Assembly (NCBI RefSeq): GCF_016102005.1
Contig: NZ_JACFPL010000001.1
Location: forward strand, 620,001-684,000
Length of the DNA: 64,000 nt
Direction: 5' to 3'
Source: Bifidobacterium choladohabitans
GTDB lineage: Bacteria; Actinomycetota; Actinomycetes; Actinomycetales; Bifidobacteriaceae
Under the pieces are notes generated by a model that searched no databases, was not told the origin of the DNA, and worked only from the letters and a program-made list of their open reading frames with translations. The translations under genes were made by a program, and so were the position numbers. Shown piece by piece: positions 9,186 to 16,208 of this stretch (the first letter of the stretch is position 1; each line of letters starts with the position of its first letter).

Positions 9186-10175
9186 TCAACCGATGTCTGC
9201 GCGCCGAAAGACCAGGGTTCCCGGAGCACAGCATAGGGCCGTCCAGACCATCATGATCAGGCCCGACTGCCACCAGGTGGGCCACCATCCGCTGCCTGCC
9301 CCTGCTGCCTGGCCCAGACCTGAAAGGAAGGTGCTCAGCAGGCTGGTTGGGGTCAGGCTGAAGGGAATCTGCAGCCAGTCGGCATGAGGGACCAAACCCG
9401 CCAGGAGTCCCAGAATCAATGGCAGAATCACGGTCAGCCCCAGGAACAGGCCGATCCCACCAGCCTTGGAGCGGCTCACGGCCCCCAGACCCAGGGCCAT
9501 CAAAGCAAAGAGGACCACCATGAGCGGGCCACCCAGCAAATCAATCAGGACCAGCCCGGGCTTGTAGGCAGGCAAGGCCCCCGATCCGCCCGACAGAAGC
9601 AGTGTCGCCAAAATCCAGCTGAGCAGCAGGCCTATCTGTGCCGCCAACCAAGTCAATAAGGCCAAGGCAAGACCCTTGGCCATCAGGACCATGCCCCGAC
9701 GAGGATTGGCCGTCAGCGTGCTCTCAATGTTGGCTCCGGAAAACTCGCGAGTAAGGACCAGAACACCCAGAATGCCCGCCACAATCATGGCCGGGAACAG
9801 GCCCGAAACGACGGCCGACCGGAAAACGTCACCGGAGGCAGGCAGCAGGTGATCCGGAAGGTGATTGGTCTGCCGACCCGGGCCAGCCAGGACCCGGGTC
9901 GCACAGGCCATCAGGCCGGCGCTCAATGGCTGTAACAGCATGACGATCAGGAGGAGGACCCAGGTAGATCGTAGGGAGAGCATCTTGCGCAGCTCCCCTC
10001 GGACCGCCCCGAAAAGGGTCAGCTGACCTGACGGACGACGCGAATCCAGGAAGGACAGCACCGAAGTCCGACGCAGCCGCGTGAAGGCGGAGCCATGCCG
10101 TGGGGTTGCATTATCAGGCCCTGCGGGTACCTCTCGCCGACTCCGGCGGACTCGGCGGCCGCTGTCGGCACTCAT
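9186..10175 (-). CDS. ABC-2 type transporter permease
   Basis: A 329-residue integral membrane protein. After a basic, probably cytoplasmic N-terminus of about 60 residues comes a pattern of six hydrophobic segments: about 72-95 (STWVLLLIVMLLQPLSAGLM), then FPAMIVAGILGVLVL, the LALALLTWLAAQIGLLLSW pair, LLGGPLMVVLFALMALGLGAV, and IGLFLGLTVILPLILGLLAG, with a last one near the C-terminus. The REFSGANIESTL segment after TM2 is common in ABC-2 permeases of the DrrB/NatB kind. It overlaps the ATPase gene by 4 nt (ATGA, 10172-10175), so the two form one exporter. The substrate is unknown; export of a peptide, lipid or drug is possible. Confidence 0.85.
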   Translation of the reverse strand: MSADSGRRVRRSRREVPAGPDNATPRHGSAFTRLRRTSVLSFLDSRRPSGQLTLFGAVRGELRKMLSLRSTWVLLLIVMLLQPLSAGLMACATRVLAGPGRQTNHLPDHLLPASGDVFRSAVVSGLFPAMIVAGILGVLVLTREFSGANIESTLTANPRRGMVLMAKGLALALLTWLAAQIGLLLSWILATLLLSGGSGALPAYKPGLVLIDLLGGPLMVVLFALMALGLGAVSRSKAGGIGLFLGLTVILPLILGLLAGLVPHADWLQIPFSLTPTSLLSTFLSGLGQAAGAGSGWWPTWWQSGLIMMVWTALCCAPGTLVFRRADIG

Positions 10176-11098
10176 GGCCGCGCATCCCTTCTGCCGTGAA
10201 TCATGTCCTTGTAGGCCTGCTCCAAGGAGGCTTTCTCCGGCTGGAAGTCGTAGAGCACCACGCCCTCCTGGGCCAGAATCGAGGCTGTCGAAGCCAGGGG
10301 CGCGCCCTGGATGCGGAAACGGGCGGCATCCGGCGGACAGCTCTCGTCTGGCGGCAGACGGGTGATGCTGATTCCGGCAGCCGTGGCCAGGGCGGCCCTT
10401 AACTGGTCGGGCTGCGGCGTTACCGCATAGATGGAGTCCCGGGAGTGCTCGCCGATGAATCGGGCCACTGTCGTTCTCTCCAGGACCCTTCCCTTGGCGA
10501 TGATGACCAGATCGTCGGCGATTTGAGCCACCTCGTTTATCTTACGGGAGCTTAGGAGGACCGCCCTGCCCTGCGAGGCAAGGCCGCGCCAGATGTCCCT
10601 CACCCGGTCGGCTCCCTCCGGATCCAGACCGTCAAGGGGATCATCCAGAACCAGGTTGTGCGGTTCACCCAGCAGGGCAGCGGCCAGGGCCAGCCGCTGA
10701 CTCATCCCCAGAGAAAGGGATCCCGTCGGCCTGTCGGCGACCGATTGCAGACCGACCATCTCAAGCACCTGGTCCACCCGACGATGATCAATGCCATTGA
10801 CCACAGCCAAGGCCAGCAGGTGATCTCTGGCCTTGCAGGCAGGATGGGCGTTGCGTGGATTCAGTACCGCTCCCGCTGTCCGCATGGGCGATGAAAGCCG
10901 GACGAAGGGCTGGCCATCGAACAGGGCCTTGCCTGTGTCAGGGCGAACCAGCCCCAGAGCAATGCGCAGTGCTGTCGACTTGCCGGCCCCTTTGGGCCCC
11001 ACAAACCCGGTCACCCGACCGTCCCTGGCCGTAAAGGAGACGCGGTTCAGCGCCTTGCGGGAGCCAAAGCGCTTGGTCAGCGAGTCGACGACAATCAT
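10172..11098 (-). CDS. ABC transporter ATP-binding protein with altered catalytic motifs
   Basis: A 308-residue ABC-2 exporter ATPase. Walker A is GPKGAGKST (34-42), the signature is LSLGMSQRL (about 128-136), and Walker B is LVLDDP (149-154). Two catalytic positions differ from the norm: the Walker B glutamate is Asp153, and the switch histidine expected in the SSH motif is Arg185 (LLSSRKINE). The Q-loop area (GAVLNPRNAHP) also lacks an obvious Gln. The last 90 residues form a regulatory-type extension. I chose the ATG at 11098, which overlaps the SpoU stop by ATGA and begins the normal family start MIVVDSLTKRFG; the open frame upstream is non-coding in this phase. It may hydrolyse ATP slowly or act mainly by binding. 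Confidence 0.88.
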   Translation of the reverse strand: MIVVDSLTKRFGSRKALNRVSFTARDGRVTGFVGPKGAGKSTALRIALGLVRPDTGKALFDGQPFVRLSSPMRTAGAVLNPRNAHPACKARDHLLALAVVNGIDHRRVDQVLEMVGLQSVADRPTGSLSLGMSQRLALAAALLGEPHNLVLDDPLDGLDPEGADRVRDIWRGLASQGRAVLLSSRKINEVAQIADDLVIIAKGRVLERTTVARFIGEHSRDSIYAVTPQPDQLRAALATAAGISITRLPPDESCPPDAARFRIQGAPLASTASILAQEGVVLYDFQPEKASLEQAYKDMIHGRRDARP

Positions 11099-11820
11099 GG
11101 CAGAGTCCCCCGGTCCGACTGACCCGCAACTCCGGCATGCTGGCAGATCCAGGAGTGCATGGCCACGGCAGCCGCAGCCCCCGCGTTGATGGAGCGCACC
11201 GATCCGAACTGGGAGATGTAAACCACATCGTCGGCCAGCTCCAAGGCCTTCTTGGACAGCCCCGGCCCCTCGGCGCCGAACATGAGCAGGCAGCGACGAG
11301 GAAAGCGGTAGGTCTCCATGGGGATAGCCCCGGGGACGTTGTCGATGGCGATTATGCGGGGGGCGGGCTCCCCCTGTCCGGCCGCCTCTTCTTGCAGGGT
11401 GGCCGTCATGGTTGCTATGTCGGGGTCGTGGACCACATGCTGATAGAGCTCGGTCATCAACGACCCCTTGCGATTCCATTTGTGAGGACCGACTATATGG
11501 ACGCGGCGAGCTGCGAAGGCGTTGGCGGTTCGGACCATGGAGCCGATATTGAAATCGTGGGTCCAGTTCTCCACAGCCACCTCGAAATCATGGCGACCCC
11601 GGCGATCCAGGTCGTCCCGAATGGCCTCGACCCTCCAATAGCGGTACCGGTCCAGGACGTTGCGCCGATCCCCCTGCTCCAGCAGTTCAGGGTCATAGCA
11701 CGGCTCCGTCGGCAGGGGCCGCTCGGGATGCTCCTCCCGCCAAGGGCCGACCCCCACCTCCCGGAAAACAGGCTCATCTGAGGCCATGGCTGCTCGGGTC
11801 ACCGGGTCAGGCTCCCTCAT
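11095..11820 (-). CDS. SpoU/TrmH family RNA methyltransferase
   Basis: A 241-residue SPOUT-class S-adenosylmethionine-dependent 2'-O-ribose methylase. The three family motifs are present: motif 1 NIGSMVRTANAF (about residues 93-104), motif 2 LMFGAEGPGLS, and motif 3 FGSVRSINAGAAAAVAMH, which form the trefoil-knot cofactor site. Motif 3 differs a little from the usual form (SINAG for LNVS). The N-terminal 80 residues are not a recognised RNA-binding domain. The target, tRNA or rRNA, cannot be read from sequence. It overlaps both neighbours by 4 nt (ATGA at 11095-11098 and 11817-11820), so its synthesis is coupled to the phosphoribosyltransferase-like gene before it and the ABC ATPase after it. 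Confidence 0.88.
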   Translation of the reverse strand: MREPDPVTRAAMASDEPVFREVGVGPWREEHPERPLPTEPCYDPELLEQGDRRNVLDRYRYWRVEAIRDDLDRRGRHDFEVAVENWTHDFNIGSMVRTANAFAARRVHIVGPHKWNRKGSLMTELYQHVVHDPDIATMTATLQEEAAGQGEPAPRIIAIDNVPGAIPMETYRFPRRCLLMFGAEGPGLSKKALELADDVVYISQFGSVRSINAGAAAAVAMHSWICQHAGVAGQSDRGTLP

Positions 11821-12494
11821 GACCGCTCCGGAGAGTCATCGGCGGCACCGACGAATTGATCCTCCTGGTAGGCACAGATGAAAGGCAGCCTTTGCCGGGA
11901 TTCGTCCACCGGATCGACCACCTGGATGCTGCCATCGGTCCGGCCACCCACCAGCGAGGCGATGGCCAGCGTCTTGGCACCCTGACGCTGGATAATCCCG
12001 CAGTCAAGATTGAGTTCGTTATTCTTGCCCAAGGTAACCAGGGACGAGGTCTGCACATAGGATTTCCGGCCCAGCCAGGCATCCAGCAGGATGACCCGCC
12101 TGCCCTCGATGGAGGGGCCTTTGATGGAGGGGTAGACGAAGTCCATAACGAAAGCGTCCAGATCCTGACCGCGTGAAGCCGCCGCATGGAGCATGGCATC
12201 AGCCAGTGGCACGGCAGCGGCGGTCAGGGCCCCGACCGCATCGAAATCGTCGACTGAATAGCCCGCATCCTCCAGGGTGTCCAGAAGCACATGACCGGCA
12301 AGTTCGGCCCCGCGGTGGTGGAAGGTAACCCCGCTCAGCTCGGTGAAGGGACGCCCGCCAATCTCCTGGGTCAGGAGTTCACGCAGCTGATCGACCGGCT
12401 CAGGCAGGTCCACGTCGGATTTGCGCCCGACCAGATCAGGCGACCCGGTGGGCCTGAAGGATGAACCCTCTTGTCTCTTCGTTGCCTCGTTCAT
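11817..12494 (-). CDS. Divergent phosphoribosyltransferase-like protein (orotate PRTase fold)
   Basis: A 225-residue protein whose middle follows the order of orotate phosphoribosyltransferases: a hood-like start, AVGALTAAAVPLADAML (the GxxxGGxPLA-like helix), a FVYPSIKGPSIEGRRVILLDAWLG stretch where PyrE has K-x-GxxxxxEG and the PRPP loop. The canonical PRPP motif (two acidic residues then TTG/S) is replaced by LLDAWLGRKS, so only one acidic residue and no TTG remains. It therefore may bind a nucleotide without catalysis, or use another substrate. It is the first gene of an operon in which each of the four genes overlaps the next by ATGA. Automatic pipelines might call it PyrE; I would not, for the reasons given. 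Confidence 0.6.
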   Translation of the reverse strand: MNEATKRQEGSSFRPTGSPDLVGRKSDVDLPEPVDQLRELLTQEIGGRPFTELSGVTFHHRGAELAGHVLLDTLEDAGYSVDDFDAVGALTAAAVPLADAMLHAAASRGQDLDAFVMDFVYPSIKGPSIEGRRVILLDAWLGRKSYVQTSSLVTLGKNNELNLDCGIIQRQGAKTLAIASLVGGRTDGSIQVVDPVDESRQRLPFICAYQEDQFVGAADDSPERS

Positions 12495-12531
12495 GCTTAT
12501 CAGACTAGCGCCGGAGGCCCCTAAGCGGCAC

Positions 12532-13884
12532 TCACTGCCCTTGGTCAGGCAAAACTTCCGGAGCGGTCAGCTCCCTGATATTGCCCTTGTCTGAATCGAT
12601 CATGTCGACCGAATCGATGACCTTGGAGGGATCCATCTGCTGCAGCTTGCGGGCGGTGACCAGAACGCGCGACTCCAAAGAGGAGGCGAACTTGTTGTAG
12701 GCGGTCACCGTGGCGGTGATGGAACGGCCCAGTTTGTTGGCCCGATCGCCCAGAACCACAAAACGGTCATAGAGCTCGTGGGTGAGCGTAAAGAGGGTGC
12801 GGGCGTCCTCGGACAGGTTCTGCTGCTGCCAGGCGTAGGCCACCGACTTGAGCACAGCCCAGAGGGTCACCGGCGAGGTCAGGGCCACTTTCTGTGCGAA
12901 AGCGTCGTCCATCAGGGTGGGATCCACCTCCAGGGCGGCTTGCAGAAGGGAGTCGTTGGGGATGAAGGCCACCACAAAGTCCGGGGCCGTATCGAAGGCG
13001 TTCCAATACTCCTTGTCGGCCAGGGCCTTGACGTGCTCGCGCAGGGCCCGGGCATGCGCCTTGAGCAGCTCGTCACGACGGTGCAGTTCGTCATCGGAAG
13101 CGGCGTCGGGGATCTCGCAGGCCCGCTGATAGTCGGAATAGGGAGCCTTTGCATCGATAGGAATGGTCTTGCCGCCGGGTAGATGAACCACCATGTCGGG
13201 ACGCAGAACGCGGCCATCCGAGGCGGTGACCACAACCTGGGTGTCGAAGTCGACATGCTCCAAGAGCCCAGCAGACTCGACAATATTCCTGAGCTGAGCC
13301 TCGCCCCAGGCGCCGCGTACCTTGTTGTTGCGCAGGGCCGAAGCCAAAGAGCTGGTCTCCTTGTCCAGTCTCCCCTGCTGCTCGCCCAGACTCTTCAGCT
13401 GCTGCCCCAGGGAGCCCATCTCCTGCTTGCGGCCCTCCTCGATCTGGGCCACCTTGTGCTGGAGGGCGTCCAGATTCTTCTGCACTGGGGCCAGAGCCGA
13501 GAGCACCTTGCTCTCCTCCTCGAGATTCTGAGCCTGCCTGCGCCGCTTCTCCTCTTCCTGAGCCTGTGCACGGCGGCGCTCCTGCTCGATTCTGATCTGC
13601 TCGGCCTGCTGGGCTTGGGCCAGCTGGGACTTGACAAAGGAGAGCTCGCGGTTCAGGCCGTCCACCTTGGTCCGTGCCTCCACCAGAGCCGCATCGGATC
13701 CATGGAGCCGTTCCTGGGCCTGATCCAGCTGCGAGCGCAGCTCATCCACCTGGCCGTCGGACCCCATGCCGACGGCCCTTCGACCCTGGGCGCGACCCAG
13801 CACATATCCGGCCAGTCCTCCCAGGACTATACCGATCAGCAGGAGAAGCACCACCATGACCACCGATGACGTAGAATCGAACAT
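12532..13884 (-). CDS. rmuC: DNA recombination protein RmuC
   Basis: RmuC limits inversions and other rearrangements; it is a predicted membrane-anchored nuclease-fold protein. The 450-residue product has an N-terminal transmembrane helix (VVMVVLLLLIGIVLGGLAGYVL, shown here only by its residues 9-30), a long coiled coil (about 45-190) rich in Gln, Glu and Arg, and the RmuC core: NNKVRGAWGEAQLRNIVE, RPDMVVHLPGGKTIPIDAKAPY, and the WNAFDTAPDFVVAFIPNDSLL block with its PIDAK nuclease-like motif. The ATG at 13884 is preceded by AGGAGG 13 nt upstream, rather far, but no in-frame start is nearer. It is transcribed away from the P-type ATPase homologue. Confidence 0.92.
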   Translation of the reverse strand: MFDSTSSVVMVVLLLLIGIVLGGLAGYVLGRAQGRRAVGMGSDGQVDELRSQLDQAQERLHGSDAALVEARTKVDGLNRELSFVKSQLAQAQQAEQIRIEQERRRAQAQEEEKRRRQAQNLEEESKVLSALAPVQKNLDALQHKVAQIEEGRKQEMGSLGQQLKSLGEQQGRLDKETSSLASALRNNKVRGAWGEAQLRNIVESAGLLEHVDFDTQVVVTASDGRVLRPDMVVHLPGGKTIPIDAKAPYSDYQRACEIPDAASDDELHRRDELLKAHARALREHVKALADKEYWNAFDTAPDFVVAFIPNDSLLQAALEVDPTLMDDAFAQKVALTSPVTLWAVLKSVAYAWQQQNLSEDARTLFTLTHELYDRFVVLGDRANKLGRSITATVTAYNKFASSLESRVLVTARKLQQMDPSKVIDSVDMIDSDKGNIRELTAPEVLPDQGQ

Positions 13885-14060
13885 ATGTTCTAGTAAACCT
13901 CCTGCACTGGACCCGGAAACCAGATCGGCGCGGCAGGCTGCCGGTGATAATTGGAGAATTCGTTTTTTCCGCAAGGAATCGGCCTTAAGACCGGTGCCGG
14001 ACCGCAATAAAGGGCAGAATAGGAAATATCAAGGGGTTGGAGCAAGACCGAAGGAGATCC

Positions 14061-16136
14061 GTGGGTATCGATATCTTCCTGGCGATAGCCGATCTGGTCG
14101 TGGCCTGTGCGGTCACCTGGCTGATCATCTGGTACTTCCTTATGCCGTCGGCCCACACCAGCGACCAGGATGCAGCCGCGGACTCCCCGACCAACCGCTC
14201 CTGGCGCGATCCCGAGGACTGGGGCAAATGGGGGGCCGATCTGGACTCCCGCAGCCACCGTCTGCTCAGGCCGACCATCGTAAGTGCCCTGCTGACCGCG
14301 CCCGTTCTGGTTCTGGATCTGTTCGACCGCTTCGGCCCCGATCTGATTCCCTCCTGGCTGACCAGCCCCTGGGTCCAGGCCATTCTGATAACCCCGGTCA
14401 TCTTCTACTGCGGCCGCGGAATACTCATGGACGGGTGGACGGCCATGACCGAGCACCGCTGCAGCCCCGATCTTCTGGCCATGCTGGCCACAAGCCTGGC
14501 CTACCTGTACAGCCTTGCCACCTGCCTGGCCGGGTCCCTGCTGCCTGAGGGCTCCCGATCCCCCTACTTCGATCTGGTCGGCGTGGTCATCACCCTCCTC
14601 TTACTGGCCCGGGTCATCGGCACCAGAATGGAAGCCTCCCTGGTGGCCTCCTTGAACCACCTGACAGAGATCCGTCCAGCCTCAGGTCTGGTGGCCGATT
14701 CCGAACATCCGCAGACGGTTCCCGCCCAAATCCGTGCACGTGACCGGATCCGCCCAGGCGATCTGCTCCTGGTACGCACAGGAGAGCGTCCAGCCGCCGA
14801 TGGGGTTGTGGAGTCAGGGTCGGCCCTGGTGGACGACAGCGAGCTGACCGGCGGTGAACGACCCCGGCCATGCGGACCCGGCGACCGAATCCTGGCCTCC
14901 AGCAAGGTCCTGGAGGGCCGACTGTCCATCCGCGTGGATGCCGCAGGCGACAACACCTATGCAGCCAGGCTCGTGAAAATCATCCCCCAGGCCCTGGTCG
15001 AGCGATCCCCCGCCATGCGCAGGTTGGATCGTATCGTCCATACAGCCATCGCCCTGATCATGATTCTGGCTGCTTGGACCTTCATGCTCTGGCTCATGCT
15101 GGGACCGCAACCTCACCTGGCCCACGCTGTAGGCAATGCCGTCTGTGTGCTGACCATCGCCTGCCCCGCCGTCGCAGCCATGACCATCCCCATGGCCTTC
15201 CGAACCAGCCTGGAGACGGGCCTGGCCCATGGTCTGCTCTTCACCTCGCCACGGGCCATGAACCACCTGGGCCGGGTACGCAGCCTGATCCTGGACGACT
15301 CCTCTCTGCTGGATCCCGGCGACTCGGAGGGCCAGGGGGTCAAGGCGGAATCCCTGACCCGGACCGCCACCCATCTACGTTCCCTGCGGGTACGCAGCCT
15401 GATCCTGGATGGGAGCCGACAGCCGGACGACAGGATTGAGCGGGCAGCCCGTCAGGCGGGTGTGGATATGCTGATCACCCGTCTGACCCCCGAGCGCAAG
15501 CGCGAGTGCATGGATCGGCTCAATCACGACCTGACCCGGACCAGCAGAGGCATCCCAGCGGATCGGACCGGTCAAGACACCGCCTCCGCCGCAAAGCAGG
15601 GGCGAACCAGCCTGGTGGCTCTGGCGGCTGGGACCACAGCGGATCCCGGGCTGACGGACAGAGCACAGGTGGGCATCACGTTGGGTCCAAAACTCCAGGC
15701 TGACACGGACGATGCCGCAGACGACATCGCCCTGCCGCAGCCGGACCTGATCCTGCACCAGGGCGACCTGGACGGGACCAGCAGGGCCATAGAACTGAGC
15801 CGAGCCACCACCCGGGTCATCAGGCAGAACCTGACCTGGTCCACCATCTACAACATCATCGCCCTGGTGATTGCCACCGGAATCTGCCAACCTTTCCTGG
15901 GCTGGATGCTCAACCCCATGATCGCAGCAGTAACAGGGGCCCTATCCACCATCCTGGCCATGCTCAACGTTCGTCGTCTGCACCGGCTGCGGCACCTGCG
16001 CCGCCGCTGGCTGCACCTCGCCCTGATCGACACGGACCAGCTTCCGACAGTCGCTGCACGGCGCCCTCAGATCATCGTCGACAGCCAGTGGGAGTCCATG
16101 CAAGAGGGCAAGGACCCGGCTGCAGCCATGGATTGA
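14061..16136 (+). CDS. Degenerate P-type ATPase homologue, probable pseudoenzyme
   Basis: A 691-residue membrane protein built like a heavy-metal (P1B) ATPase: N-terminal helices, an A-domain, the mid-membrane TIACPAVAAM segment (C368-P369), a P-domain remnant, and the closing helices with NPMIAAVTGALSTILAMLN. The catalytic set is broken. The A-domain TGE is TGG (263-265). The DKTGT phosphorylation motif reads DDSSL (412-416): the Asp may remain but KTGT is gone. GDGxND reads AAGTTA (522-527). Only about 110 residues separate these two P-domain points, too few for the nucleotide-binding domain, and no N-terminal metal-binding domain is present. The frame is intact and GC-rich like its neighbours, so it is not simply decaying. 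The GTG at 14061 follows AAGGAG closely; a TTG at 14037 is less likely. Function unknown. Confidence 0.85.
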   Translation: MGIDIFLAIADLVVACAVTWLIIWYFLMPSAHTSDQDAAADSPTNRSWRDPEDWGKWGADLDSRSHRLLRPTIVSALLTAPVLVLDLFDRFGPDLIPSWLTSPWVQAILITPVIFYCGRGILMDGWTAMTEHRCSPDLLAMLATSLAYLYSLATCLAGSLLPEGSRSPYFDLVGVVITLLLLARVIGTRMEASLVASLNHLTEIRPASGLVADSEHPQTVPAQIRARDRIRPGDLLLVRTGERPAADGVVESGSALVDDSELTGGERPRPCGPGDRILASSKVLEGRLSIRVDAAGDNTYAARLVKIIPQALVERSPAMRRLDRIVHTAIALIMILAAWTFMLWLMLGPQPHLAHAVGNAVCVLTIACPAVAAMTIPMAFRTSLETGLAHGLLFTSPRAMNHLGRVRSLILDDSSLLDPGDSEGQGVKAESLTRTATHLRSLRVRSLILDGSRQPDDRIERAARQAGVDMLITRLTPERKRECMDRLNHDLTRTSRGIPADRTGQDTASAAKQGRTSLVALAAGTTADPGLTDRAQVGITLGPKLQADTDDAADDIALPQPDLILHQGDLDGTSRAIELSRATTRVIRQNLTWSTIYNIIALVIATGICQPFLGWMLNPMIAAVTGALSTILAMLNVRRLHRLRHLRRRWLHLALIDTDQLPTVAARRPQIIVDSQWESMQEGKDPAAAMD

Positions 16137-16163
16137 ATCGGCAAAAACCATAGGATGCAAATT

Positions 16164-16200
16164 GGGGTCGGCATCCGGGAATGATCCCGGCGCCGACCCC
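16164..16200. terminator. Bidirectional two-tier stem-loop
   Basis: GGGGTCGGC (16164-16172) pairs with GCCGACCCC (16192-16200), and inside it CCGGGA pairs with TCCCGG around ATGA. It lies between two convergent stops (16136 and 16209). There is no strong T-tract on either side. Confidence 0.7.
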
Positions 16201-16208
16201 CACTGATC

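Noticed and set aside
14037-16136. Calling the gene a working copper or heavy-metal pump
   Set aside because: Overall similarity supports a P1B name, but TGE, KTGT, GDGxND and the nucleotide-binding domain are absent.
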